Of a DNA stretch of 31,823 nt, positions 20,541 to 28,747 are shown one piece after another. The notes under the pieces were generated by a model that was not told the origin of the DNA, made no database searches, and saw only the letters and a list, made by a program, of their open reading frames with translations. Source of the stretch: Guillardia theta CCMP2712 (taxonomy: Eukaryota; Cryptophyceae; Pyrenomonadales; Geminigeraceae); NCBI RefSeq assembly GCF_000315625.1, contig NW_005434658.1, positions 378,936 to 410,758 of the forward strand. Direction: 5' to 3'. Position 1 is the stretch's first letter. Each line of letters begins with the position of its first letter. Both the position numbers and the translations under genes were made by a program.

Positions 20541-22053
20541 ATGTCGGGCTCAGCCTTGCTTGCAAAGTTCATCATGCAGTACCTTCCGAGCTGCTCATGC
20601 GGCAACGAAGAAGACATCGGAGTGACAAAGGAGAGTCTCCCCACCAAGGAGAATGACTCGACCCGAAGGTCTTGGACCACTCTCCTCGCTCCCTCTTTGC
20701 GCTGACCCGGCGTGACTGGCGCAGGGCCGTATCGATCAACGAGTTCTTTACCATGAGTGAGATGCAGTACATGGGCCGGTGGGCAGACGAAGTGCGTGTG
20801 ATCTTCGACGGGACCCTTCCGCCCTCGTGAGCTTGACGCTCCTCCGATTACCAACACCTCACTCTCTCTCTGCAGCATGCACGGGAAGTCGATGCTCGAG
20901 AATGGCGTGCCCATAGCGCTGGTGAACCCGGCAGCACCTGACCCCAAGTGCTTGGCAGCATGCGATACCCGTCTCTTCCTGACCTGCGGCTTGCTGCAGG
21001 TATGTGATCATCCACGAGATCATGCACCACCACATGGACAACCTGGGATGCCCGAGCTTGCTGGTGAGTGTCGTTGAAGAGCCGCCGGAATCTTCTTGGC
21101 TGCGGGCCGTCAGGTGGGGAGGACGGGAAGGGAACGTCGTCTCTTGCGTGAGAGTGTCTGTAGCTTCAAGGTGTTCACCAACGGGATCCTGGTGCAACTG
21201 TGGGAACTAATCCAGCACTCCCGCTTCAACGTCATGTGATGCAAACCCTGTTGGGAGCCTCTGAGGGAAACGACTCTGACCCTTGTTGCTCTCGCTCGCT
21301 CGGTTGGCTGCGCATGGAAGGTTGAGGAGGGTGTTCCGGTATTGGAGTCCCTTGTGCACGATGGTGGTTGTGAGATAGAATTCTGGGATCAGGTGCGGGC
21401 CGGAGAGTGCGCGCGACCGACAGTACATCCGCTACATGGAACAAGGAAAGTTGCACTCGTACGGGCTGTAAGATCATGAACTCTCATAGCTCCTTTGTAA
21501 CTTGTAGTCCAGAGAGAAAACAGGCAACACGCAAGCTCGTAATCTGGATGTGACTGCCCCGACGTGTCGTAGAGACGAATGACCACTGCTTGTAGATAGC
21601 TGTGCACTTGGCGGTGATATGGATGGAGGGATCGGATGACGTGAAGCAGAGAGTGATCGATTTCATCCTCCGCACATACAAGGATGGGAGCGATATTGTG
21701 TGCCTCTGATGATGATCTTGCCCATCTGACAGCGTGACACATGACAGCTTCGGTTGGGGGAGAGCATCGTCTGTTGCATACAACCCGAGGATGTAGACTT
21801 CTTTTGCATGGACAAGAATGAGGCGCGCAGAGTCTTTTCAGACATGGTAAAGGAGATGGAGGTCAGGGTGTGTGCGACTGGTCGCCCGAGACCTGATCCT
21901 TTGCTAGAAAATTTTGCGAATAATCGACACCAAGATGCACGTGTACGTCGGCGACATCGCGGTAGAGGGCAAGTTGATCAATGATCGTAGCTGGACTTCG
22001 ACAAAGGCACGGCCGCAGGACTCCTTGCGTTCCTGACGTTCGTCTTCAGGTGA
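20541..22053 (+). CDS. Novel multi-exon protein with HExxH motif
   Basis: I do not recognise this family. Exons fit by phase: 20541-20668, 20725-20826, 20876-20947, 21000-21063, 21171-21230, 21321-21392, 21424-21471. Then, after an unresolved junction: about 21600-21697, 21748-21846, 21908-21940 and 21991-22053 (stop TGA). The first part starts MSGSALLAKFIMQYLPSCSC. It contains AVSINEFFTMSEMQYMGRW, ALVNPAAPDPKYVI and then IHEIMHHHMDNLGCP, where HEIMH matches the HExxH zinc-metallohydrolase signature. Next come LWELIQHSRFN and VEEGVPVLESL. The second part reads VIDFILRTYKDGSDI, LRLGESIVCCIQPEDVDFF and LDFDKGTAAGLLAFLTFVF. An in-frame stop at 21469 leaves open whether this is one gene or two adjacent ones. 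Protease activity is only suggested, because HExxH also occurs by chance. Confidence 0.5.
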
Positions 22054-22180
22054 TGTTCTCGAGTCAGCCTCTCGACGTCAACATGCTGAATCAAGCAGGA
22101 AATGTTTAATTACAGAGGTTGGATTTCGAAGGAGAAACAATATTCAAATGGAATCTAGGAAGGACTCCCGACCGACCACT
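22054..22180. other. Short convergent intergenic gap
   Basis: 127 nt between the stop codons of the HExxH gene (+) and the METTL24-like gene (-). It is AT-rich around 22100-22155. The 3' UTRs probably overlap. Confidence 0.5.
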
Positions 22181-23552
22181 TCACGACCCGTCGCTCTCCA
22201 TAGCCTCCTGCCGGACCCGAACAGGAGGCTTGCGACTCCTTATCCAGCTGAGATGGAGCTGAGCTGGGATTGTGCCAAACCCGTTGGGCCCGGCAACAGT
22301 CCCAGTCTCTGCCACTTTCTCAACCCAGAAGAGATCAAACCCGTTTCCCTGTGGTCAACTTTCAGTCTCACAAAACCGTGACGCGGCATGGCCTCCAACC
22401 TGCAGCAACGCAAAAACCTGCCACAGTTCACCCCAAGTCTTGAGCCTCTTTGAGACGTCATCGAGGTGCAGCTCTAGCAGGATCTGAGCAGAGATCAGCC
22501 CAAAATTACGAGTCGCTGCGCAGCATACCTGGTCGACCTGATGGAGGACAGACGTCGGCTCTGACTGGAAAATCTTCATCATCCCATCCCACTCGCATCC
22601 TAACAAGCTTCAGATCCGAACATGTCTCCGAGAGGCCCTTACCATTGCAGTCGAACTTGAGGAGGTCCACCTGACAGCCGGAGTGCTCGGTGGTCCGAGC
22701 AAACAAGCACAACTCGGGCTCTGTTGACTTGATCAGAGTCTGAAGGCCGTCCACCCTCTTGGAAGTTGCCTGGAGCACTGATAGGTCAGTCTGAAGCAGA
22801 GCAAGTAAAGAAGCGCACTTCATAGATCATCGACTGCGCCATCCAGTTTGACCCTCCAACGATCCTCCACCCTGGGCCAACGGCTGCGATGTCGTACCCA
22901 GGGTGCAGCTTCGAGTTGTACTTTTCTTTGACGTTGTCTGTCTTCTCTAATTTGAACCTCTTGAGCTTCACAGATGCGCTCTCCTCCCCGCTCCCAAGGC
23001 CTTGGTTGTGAAAGTTGACCTGGAGAACGGATCAGCTCCATAGCAAGCGGCACAGGCCGGATCGGTCACCCATCCTTCGAAGTGGGTGGAGTCCTGACTA
23101 AAGTCGTTCTGGAAGAACTCGACTTGGTGGTCGAACCCATCAACCTTGCAGCCAAACTTTCTTGCAAGCTCGATCTCAAACGATGGGTCCAGCCCTATCC
23201 CCACACTCAGCACCCTACAGTCTACCTGTACCAGTCCCAGTGACGAGAAGCTCTGCGATGAAGTGACGCCGACTTGACTGAGCCTGTTTCCTAACGGCCC
23301 ATCAAGACATACCATCCACCCCTGATGCCCTTCCGCCCCTATTCTCATCGGCCGAAGACAATCGTACATGACCTCCCCGTTCAGCATTCGCTGCAGCAAG
23401 ACCTCTTCGACGGACTTGTGCGTACCCATGGACACTGAGATGCTCCCTGCGTTCGACGCGATGAGAATCGCGAGTACGACGTTTGACAGGAGAAGGACAG
23501 CTGCTGCTGTCTTGAACGAGATCTGCAGCTTGTGATTCATCAATGTCTGCAT
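22181..23552 (-). CDS. METTL24-like methyltransferase-domain protein, signal-anchored
   Basis: Exons: 23552-23070, 23019-22819, 22757-22643, 22599-22529, 22483-22400, 22348-22181. Introns are 45-61 nt and all phases close, giving 373 aa. The N-terminus has a basic stretch and a membrane anchor (AAAVLLLSNVVLAILIAS), typical of type II Golgi or ER proteins. The core matches the METTL24/FkbM-like layout: WMVCLDG, VLSVGIGLDPSFEIELARKF, GCKVDGFDH (SAM-binding edge), VNFHNQGLGSG after a splice, LLKFDCNGCEW (matching K-x-D-x-E-G-x-E-W of relatives) and QILLELHL. A Cys and Asn stand in the last motif where relatives have acidic residues, so catalysis is uncertain. The acceptor of exon 3 could alternatively lie at 22790, which would make a 28-nt intron. 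I prefer 61 nt. Confidence 0.75.
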
Positions 23553-24175
23553 CCTCCTACGAAACGACAGGCAAAACGTCAGACTTGCATAGCAAGGGCA
23601 GCAGCAAGCAAGCTGGTGGAGAACGCGAGTGAGGACATCTGCATGTGGTCAACTCACTTGGGCAGGTCTGTTTCAGCCTCCTCCATCTCCCTCCTCCTCC
23701 TCAGCCATCGCGTCGAGTCACGCACCATCCCCTTCGATCCTGCTTGTCCCACCATCCTGACTGTCGGGGACCCCACAGACCCTCACTGACACGGGAATTC
23801 TTGAAGCCCGGGCGCCCCGGGCCGGCCGCGGGCCCGGACTGGGCAGCACCGGCAGCGGCTCCGCCGCCGCTGCGCAGTCAGGCGGCCAGGTTCTGTGAAC
23901 TAGACTGCGGCTCTGAGTCAGCCGCCGGGCGAGGTCGGATGGCGGCCGGACTGCCGCCAGGCTGCGGCCGTGAGACCGTGGCTGCCGAGAATGTAGTTTA
24001 CTGAAACTTTATTCTCTCCAGGTTGGACCTTGAAAGAAGGCATGCAATCAAATTGTCCTTCTGCAACGACTGCCCCCGCGAATACTGGAAAATTCTCAAG
24101 CCATCGAAACCTGCAAGATCAGTAGGCCGTTGGCAAACGGTGACGGTGCACAGTAGTAACACGCGTGTGCTGATG
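23553..24175. other. Intergenic region with GC island
   Basis: Between the start of the METTL24-like gene and the stop of the NUDT9 gene. The segment about 23795-23990 is strikingly rich in GCC/CGG and CCCGGG-type palindromes. It includes a perfect hairpin, GCAGCGGC at 23852-23859 and GCCGCTGC at 23866-23873. An AT-richer 24000-24060 could hold the NUDT9 3' end. No gene is supported. Confidence 0.55.
23852..23873. repeat. GC-rich inverted repeat (8-bp stem, 6-nt loop)
   Basis: GCAGCGGC, loop TCCGCC, GCCGCTGC. It lies in the GC island upstream of the METTL24-like gene. Confidence 0.65.
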
Positions 24176-25189
24176 TTAGAGGACTACACCATGCTTCTTC
24201 GCGGCTTCCTCGATGATGCTCTTGTGAGAGGCGTACAGCTTCAGATCCGGGACGATGTCCATCCAGCATACCGCCCCTGCGTCATCTCCCGCTTCCAGCT
24301 TAATCTCCGCTGCTATCGAGTCGTCCACGTGAAAGTTCATGGCGACCGTCTCCATCCATGCGTTGTCAGTGTTCCTGGGATCGTCGACGTAGCCCTTGAA
24401 GATCTCGATGCCATGGGCAAACATCTCATCGATCTTAGCCATGATCTTGTCTGCCTCCTCCTTCGACTTGCTGTTCAGGTCCATGGCTTCCTCCCCGAAC
24501 TCTCTCTTCAGGGTCAGAGACACCGTCTCTCCGGCCTCTACCATGCCTCCTGGGATCGCCCATCCTCCTCCGTCCTTCCTCTTGATGGCGATGAACTGCA
24601 GTTTGCCCTCGAGGAATCTCGTGACGATTGGATCCGCGGCATGATTCGGGCCCCACCTGCCTAGGAGCCCCCGGCCTGTCATCCCAGTCCGCCCGACGGG
24701 ATTCAACGGTCTCCCAGTCTCTTTGTCGATCTTGTACTCGCCCGTGAAAGACTGCCTGTCAATCTTGCCGTCGATCTTGTTGAAGGAGATAGTGGACGCG
24801 TCCTGGCTGTCAGCCCATACGGGTCCAGCAAGAACCGATGTGGCAGTGTACTCCACGGGCTGGTAGTCACTCCAAGGCTTGTCGAACTTGACATGCTCGT
24901 CGGGCACGTGGGCTCTCTTCACTTCTGAGCCGGGATAAGAGAGCTTCTCCACGGCATCATCCAGACCCCTGGCCTTGTAGTGTAGCATGCGGCAGATGGA
25001 GGCTGTCCTGGAACCTGAAAAAGGCAAATGAGATGTGAATGCGAAGGTGCAAGTTCTGCTTCTTGACACTATCTTATCCTTGATCCCCCATCCGAACGCA
25101 ACGTTGCCGATCGAGAGGGAGCCCACCACCAAACTCCTCCAAACCACTTGCTTCGTCACAGCAGCAGCGCGGCAAACACAGGGAGGCAT
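24176..25189 (-). CDS. NUDT9: NUDT9-type ADP-ribose pyrophosphatase
   Basis: Hydrolyses ADP-ribose to AMP and ribose 5-phosphate; relatives are mitochondrial or cytosolic. One 337-aa frame reads the whole way. Hallmarks: [71 protein letters not shown], then the Nudix box [20 protein letters not shown] with the extra E, and [18 protein letters not shown]. The end, [14 protein letters not shown] and [17 protein letters not shown], also matches. The first about 65 residues ([18 protein letters not shown]) are basic and Ser-rich, with few acids, so a targeting leader is likely. The piece around TTTTTCAG at about 25015 resembles an acceptor, but the splice it suggests creates a stop, so I keep the single exon. 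Confidence 0.93.
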   Translation of the reverse strand: MPPCVCRAAAVTKQVVWRSLVVGSLSIGNVAFGWGIKDKIVSRSRTCTFAFTSHLPFSGSRTASICRMLHYKARGLDDAVEKLSYPGSEVKRAHVPDEHVKFDKPWSDYQPVEYTATSVLAGPVWADSQDASTISFNKIDGKIDRQSFTGEYKIDKETGRPLNPVGRTGMTGRGLLGRWGPNHAADPIVTRFLEGKLQFIAIKRKDGGGWAIPGGMVEAGETVSLTLKREFGEEAMDLNSKSKEEADKIMAKIDEMFAHGIEIFKGYVDDPRNTDNAWMETVAMNFHVDDSIAAEIKLEAGDDAGAVCWMDIVPDLKLYASHKSIIEEAAKKHGVVL

Positions 25190-25542
25190 GACGTGGAAGG
25201 GTCGAGCAAGCAGGGGAGAGCTAGCAGGGAGCTGTTTCCATCAGAGGCATGTGCTCTCAGCCTTGTCTGCTGCTCTCTCCCTTCCTCCTCGGCAAAGTTG
25301 CGATGATGCCATGACAGGTCACTGGTACCCGCAACTTCGGCGAAATTACTCATCAAGGAAGTTACAGTAGATAAATCCGTTACACAACCGTTGAGTTAGA
25401 AGTTAACACTGTCGTTATGAATCCGTTACCATTGGCATCATGCACAGTTTGTGTGGAGCGGTGAAGAGCCGCGATAGCGCTGGACGCGCATGTTGAGTCG
25501 AACGTCTCCTCCTCTCTCATAGTTTCATCCTCCATCTACATC
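25190..25542. promoter_or_regulatory. Divergent promoter region NUDT9 / ependymin-like gene
   Basis: 353 nt between the two start codons. It is AT-richer around 25345-25440, and CT-rich directly before the plus-strand ATG (CTCCTCCTCTCTCATAG at 25506). No specific site is recognised. Confidence 0.4.
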
Positions 25543-26322
25543 ATGCTTCCTCGCTCTTCAGCGCGTTCCCTGAGCGTCTACCTGGCTGTCTTTGTCCTCT
25601 CCTGCTCCCATGTCCTTACCGCGAACGATGACGATGCGGATGGAGGCGGAAAGGTCAAGCTCAAGTTCTCGTATCCTCGAAGGGTACCGAGAGTTTCTAT
25701 GTCAACAATCAACAGCATGAACAAGCTCATGCCGCCCAAGCCAGCGAGTTGGCCGACCGCGTTCAGCATCAAGTTCAGAACAAACATTACCCAGGGCTCA
25801 ACCAAACAGCAGAGGGAGGGACTTTTGTGGTATGATGCGAGCCAAGGTCAAAGGATTTTTCACCAGAGAGGAAGTTCTGAGTGTGTACAATATTACAAGA
25901 CGAAGGAAAACTGCTCGCTGGTATTCAACTCAGAAGGAATGTACGCTCTGGTGTCAAGCTCCTCCTCCTCGTCGTCGTCGTGCTGCCTGGACCTACCCAA
26001 CTTCCATGCGCCGAGGCCCAACTGGACACAAACGAAGCACACCTTTATCGAGACTAAGAAGATCAATGGCAGGATGTGCCATGGATTTCGCTATGCCGAA
26101 ACTTCGTTTTCGCGCAGCCATGCTGCTAAAGGACATGTGTACTGGCAGGATGTCAAGACGGGGCTGCCTTGCGCATTCATGTTTGACGATTCAGACTTTG
26201 ATTGGTACTTTGACGTTACCTCGGTCTTGTACGGACCGCAGGACGCAAAGCTCTTTGCTGTGTCTGCAGAGTGCATCTCTCAAAAATGTTCCACAGACGC
26301 GTCCCGGTCCTCTGTCGCCTAG
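25543..26322 (+). CDS. Secreted ependymin-like protein
   Basis: 259 aa in one exon. Signal peptide: SARSLSVYLAVFVLSCSHVLTA. The mature part resembles the protist ependymin-related family in pattern: FSIKFRTNIT near the start, GLLWYDASQGQRIFHQRGS, CVQYYKTKENCSLVFNSEG, CCLDLPNFHAPRPNWTQ, HVYWQDVKTGLPCAF, FDWYFDVTSVLYGPQDAKLF. Several Cys and two NxT/NxS sequons (NIT, NCS) fit a secreted glycoprotein. A run of nine Ser codons (TCC/TCG) after MYALV is a microsatellite insertion. The recognition rests on memory of the pattern and not on a search. A lipid or ligand role would be inferred from ependymin relatives. Confidence 0.6.
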   Translation: MLPRSSARSLSVYLAVFVLSCSHVLTANDDDADGGGKVKLKFSYPRRVPRVSMSTINSMNKLMPPKPASWPTAFSIKFRTNITQGSTKQQREGLLWYDASQGQRIFHQRGSSECVQYYKTKENCSLVFNSEGMYALVSSSSSSSSSCCLDLPNFHAPRPNWTQTKHTFIETKKINGRMCHGFRYAETSFSRSHAAKGHVYWQDVKTGLPCAFMFDDSDFDWYFDVTSVLYGPQDAKLFAVSAECISQKCSTDASRSSVA

Positions 26323-26486
26323 TGGGAGGCTGCGAAGGAGAACTTGGGCTTTCATTCAGAAGTTCAAATCATTGGAAAAAATAAATTCTTGTTGAGTCTC
26401 AGCACAGCAACTTGATCGGACCGCAACATGAAAAAACTTTCTGTTTGTCGAAAACTCTTCTTGAAATTATGGAATGTTGCTGGCCG
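26323..26486. other. Convergent intergenic gap
   Basis: 164 nt tail-to-tail gap. AT-rich, with the AATAAA at 26380 on the plus strand. I see no other feature. Confidence 0.5.
26380..26385 (+). promoter_or_regulatory. Possible polyadenylation signal
   Basis: AATAAA about 57 nt after the stop codon of the ependymin-like gene. A similar AAATAAATTC context occurs after the secreted discoidin-like gene at 9109. Confidence 0.5.
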
Positions 26487-28341
26487 CTACTTTGAAAAGA
26501 AATTGAAAGGCCAGAGGAGCGAGCCTCCCCTCCTAGTATCACCTTCCGCCGCCTTCCCCTGTCCTCCTCCGCTGCCCAAGATCGGAGATAGCCCGATGCT
26601 CGTCGAGATCTCGTCCAACGTCCGCACTACCTGATCTGCCGTCGGCCTGCGCCTCCTGACAGGGACAGGTCAACCACTCAGCTCACACCTACAGCCAGTT
26701 GTACCTGTCCGCATTCCAGCACTTCTCAATGAGCTGTCTCAGTTTCCGTGGGACGCTCTCGAACGGTTCGACGTCCAGAGGAGGCCTCCTCCCGTCCTGC
26801 GCAAGGAGGTCAGGGACCAGGAATCGCACTTGGTGTACATGCTCCACCTGCCAAAAGATCGGCAACATGCCGTCCAGATTTGGCACATCGTGGAATGGGA
26901 TGTCACCAACGATGAGCTCCCACATCAGCAGCCCGAGACTGGGTCATGACGTCAGCACAGCTGGGACGGGAGCTTCAGCGTTCTACACCTGAACACATCG
27001 CTGGCTGGCGTGCATTTCCCTTGCAAGAGGGTCTCGGGGGCGATGTAGGGGTACGTCCCAGCCTTGCCTACCTTGGTGGTGGCATGCCCCACGGTCTGCA
27101 GACTAGGATCCGTCCGGAGAGCAGCTAGGCCCACGTCGCAGAGCTTGCAGACGATGGTCGAAGGCTTCCCGGATGTGAGCTTCTCGGACAGGAGGACGTT
27201 CTCTGGCTTCAGATCCCTGTGGACGATGCTGACGAACTTGTTGGTCCCAAAGACGTCATGCTCAGGAGCATGCAGGCCGCGTAATGCCATGGCGACTTGT
27301 CGCATGATCGTGAAAGCGAGAGGGAGAGGGAGCCTCTGACCTGGCGGTTACGTCAGCTCAGGGATCATGGATCAGCAAGGGGCGATCAATGACGTGCCTT
27401 TGCGCTTCATCACCAGCAGGTTGTCGCGGAGGCTTCCTCCTTTCATCAGCTCCATGCATATTTGCACGACGATCTTCGCATCAGCTTGATCATGTTGCAA
27501 AGAGAAGCCGTAGAAGTCAACGACGCCACACTCTGGCCTCTTGGAGAGGTAGTCCAACACCTTGAGCTCGTGTAGCCAATTCTTGAAGAAGTTGGTCTGC
27601 CTTTCCCCCATCCCGGCGATGAAAGAGAAAACCTTGCATGCACAAGGACCGTTCTGCTGAGACCTAGATGACGAGCAGGAAGGCCGGGGAGCGTCTGCTT
27701 CATAGACTATCGCGAACCCCCCGGCTCCTAGTTGCCGCTTCTTCTTGATAGCAGCGTGCTCGATGGTGGGATTCGGCAGAGTGCCAATTCGATTGTTGAG
27801 CCTGAAATCGCAAGTATGAGGGAGACAGGAACGAGGGGGGAAGGCCATACCCGGCTGTCAGTGCATCAAACTCGTTCTGGTCGTCATAGTCCTCGCTTGC
27901 CCACAGCGGCTCTCCGTCCTGAGGGCACTCCTGCGCCAGCAGCGACATCTGGGAAGGGGTCAGGGCTCCTTTTACAGCCTCCATGGCAGGTACCTTTGTG
28001 TTGCGATGCCTTTCCCGCCAGAGCATCCGAGGGGAGAGGAGACACGCAACAAGGCAGGCCAGCACGCCATCGAAGCAGCCATTGCCGGTGTCCCGCCGTG
28101 CTCCCCCCCTCAGGCCCAGGCGCAGGGGGGCCGTCGTGCGTGAAGGACAGCAGGTTGCGCCATGAGAGGACGGAGAGAGATCCTTGACATGAGGATGACG
28201 GACATGGTCATGCAAGTGAATGCCGCAGACAGAAACAGCAAAGGATACGCAGAGGAAGGCAACGAGCCTGACCTCTCCCTTGCGCCTGATGTCGTGCCTA
28301 GCGCCGTACAAGCCGCATCTCGTCATAGAGGGGCTCGTCAT
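26487..28341 (-). CDS. TKL-like protein kinase with N-terminal membrane segment(s)
   Basis: Five exons: 28341-27851, 27801-27398, 27340-26989, 26938-26705, 26655-26487. All phases close, giving 549 aa. The N-terminal about 160 residues carry a hydrophobic leader (VAFLCVSFAVSVCG) and a second hydrophobic stretch (GVLACLVACLLSPRMLW), so membrane association is likely. The kinase domain has all landmarks: glycine loop LGAGGFAIVYEA, Lys in CACKVFSF, helix C region, IVHRDLKPENVLL, CDVGLAAL where most kinases have DFG, YPYIAPETLL, SDVFSLGLLMWELIVGDIPF and the C-lobe CWNADRRRRPTADQVVRTLD. The second intron starts with GC (AAAG then GCACGT), another GC-AG intron. The DVG change keeps the metal-binding Asp, so activity is still plausible. 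Substrate is unknown. Confidence 0.9.
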
Positions 28342-28747
28342 GCTCCCTGTGGCCCGTCTACCCCCTCAATCGCATCCTCACGCTTCTGCCGATGAGATCT
28401 GCATGGAAGGAAGTGCCGCTCAACCGCTCGTCCCTCGCCCCCTGTGCATTCTCGCCACCCTCTCCATCTGAGAGCTATGCTGCATTGTGGGATATCATAT
28501 TTTTACTCAACTGTGGACTAGGAAAAGATGGCAGAGGGAAAGGACTGCCATTCATCGATGGATGGCAGAGGAGGAAGGAAGGGAAGGAGGAGAGGGATAC
28601 AGGGCAAGAGAGGAAGCTGAAGGGAGCACAGGGAGGAGGGCTTGTTGAAGGGAGCACAGGGAGGAGGCTTGTTGAAGGGAGCACAGGGTCCTTGCGAGAG
28701 AGAGAGAGGAAGGGGGAACGAAGGCAGAGGAAGGTCGAGGTGTGAGT
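28342..28747. promoter_or_regulatory. Divergent promoter region kinase / VAC14 with direct repeats
   Basis: 406 nt between the two start codons. The middle (about 28490-28540) is AT-richer. A purine-rich block from 28555 to 28740 holds the direct repeats annotated separately and leads straight to the VAC14 ATG. It is probably shared promoter and 5' UTR. Confidence 0.45.
28620..28688. repeat. 27-28-nt tandem direct repeat, 2.5 copies
   Basis: Units starting AAGGGAGCACAGGGAGGAGG at 28620 (28 nt), 28648 (27 nt) and 28675 (partial, 14 nt), 60-130 nt before the VAC14 start codon. Confidence 0.85.

Noticed and set aside
24970-25070. An intron in the 5' part of the NUDT9 gene ending TTTTTCAG
   Set aside because: Using this acceptor with the nearby GTGTCA donor shifts the frame and gives a stop codon upstream, whereas the unspliced frame is open from the ATG.
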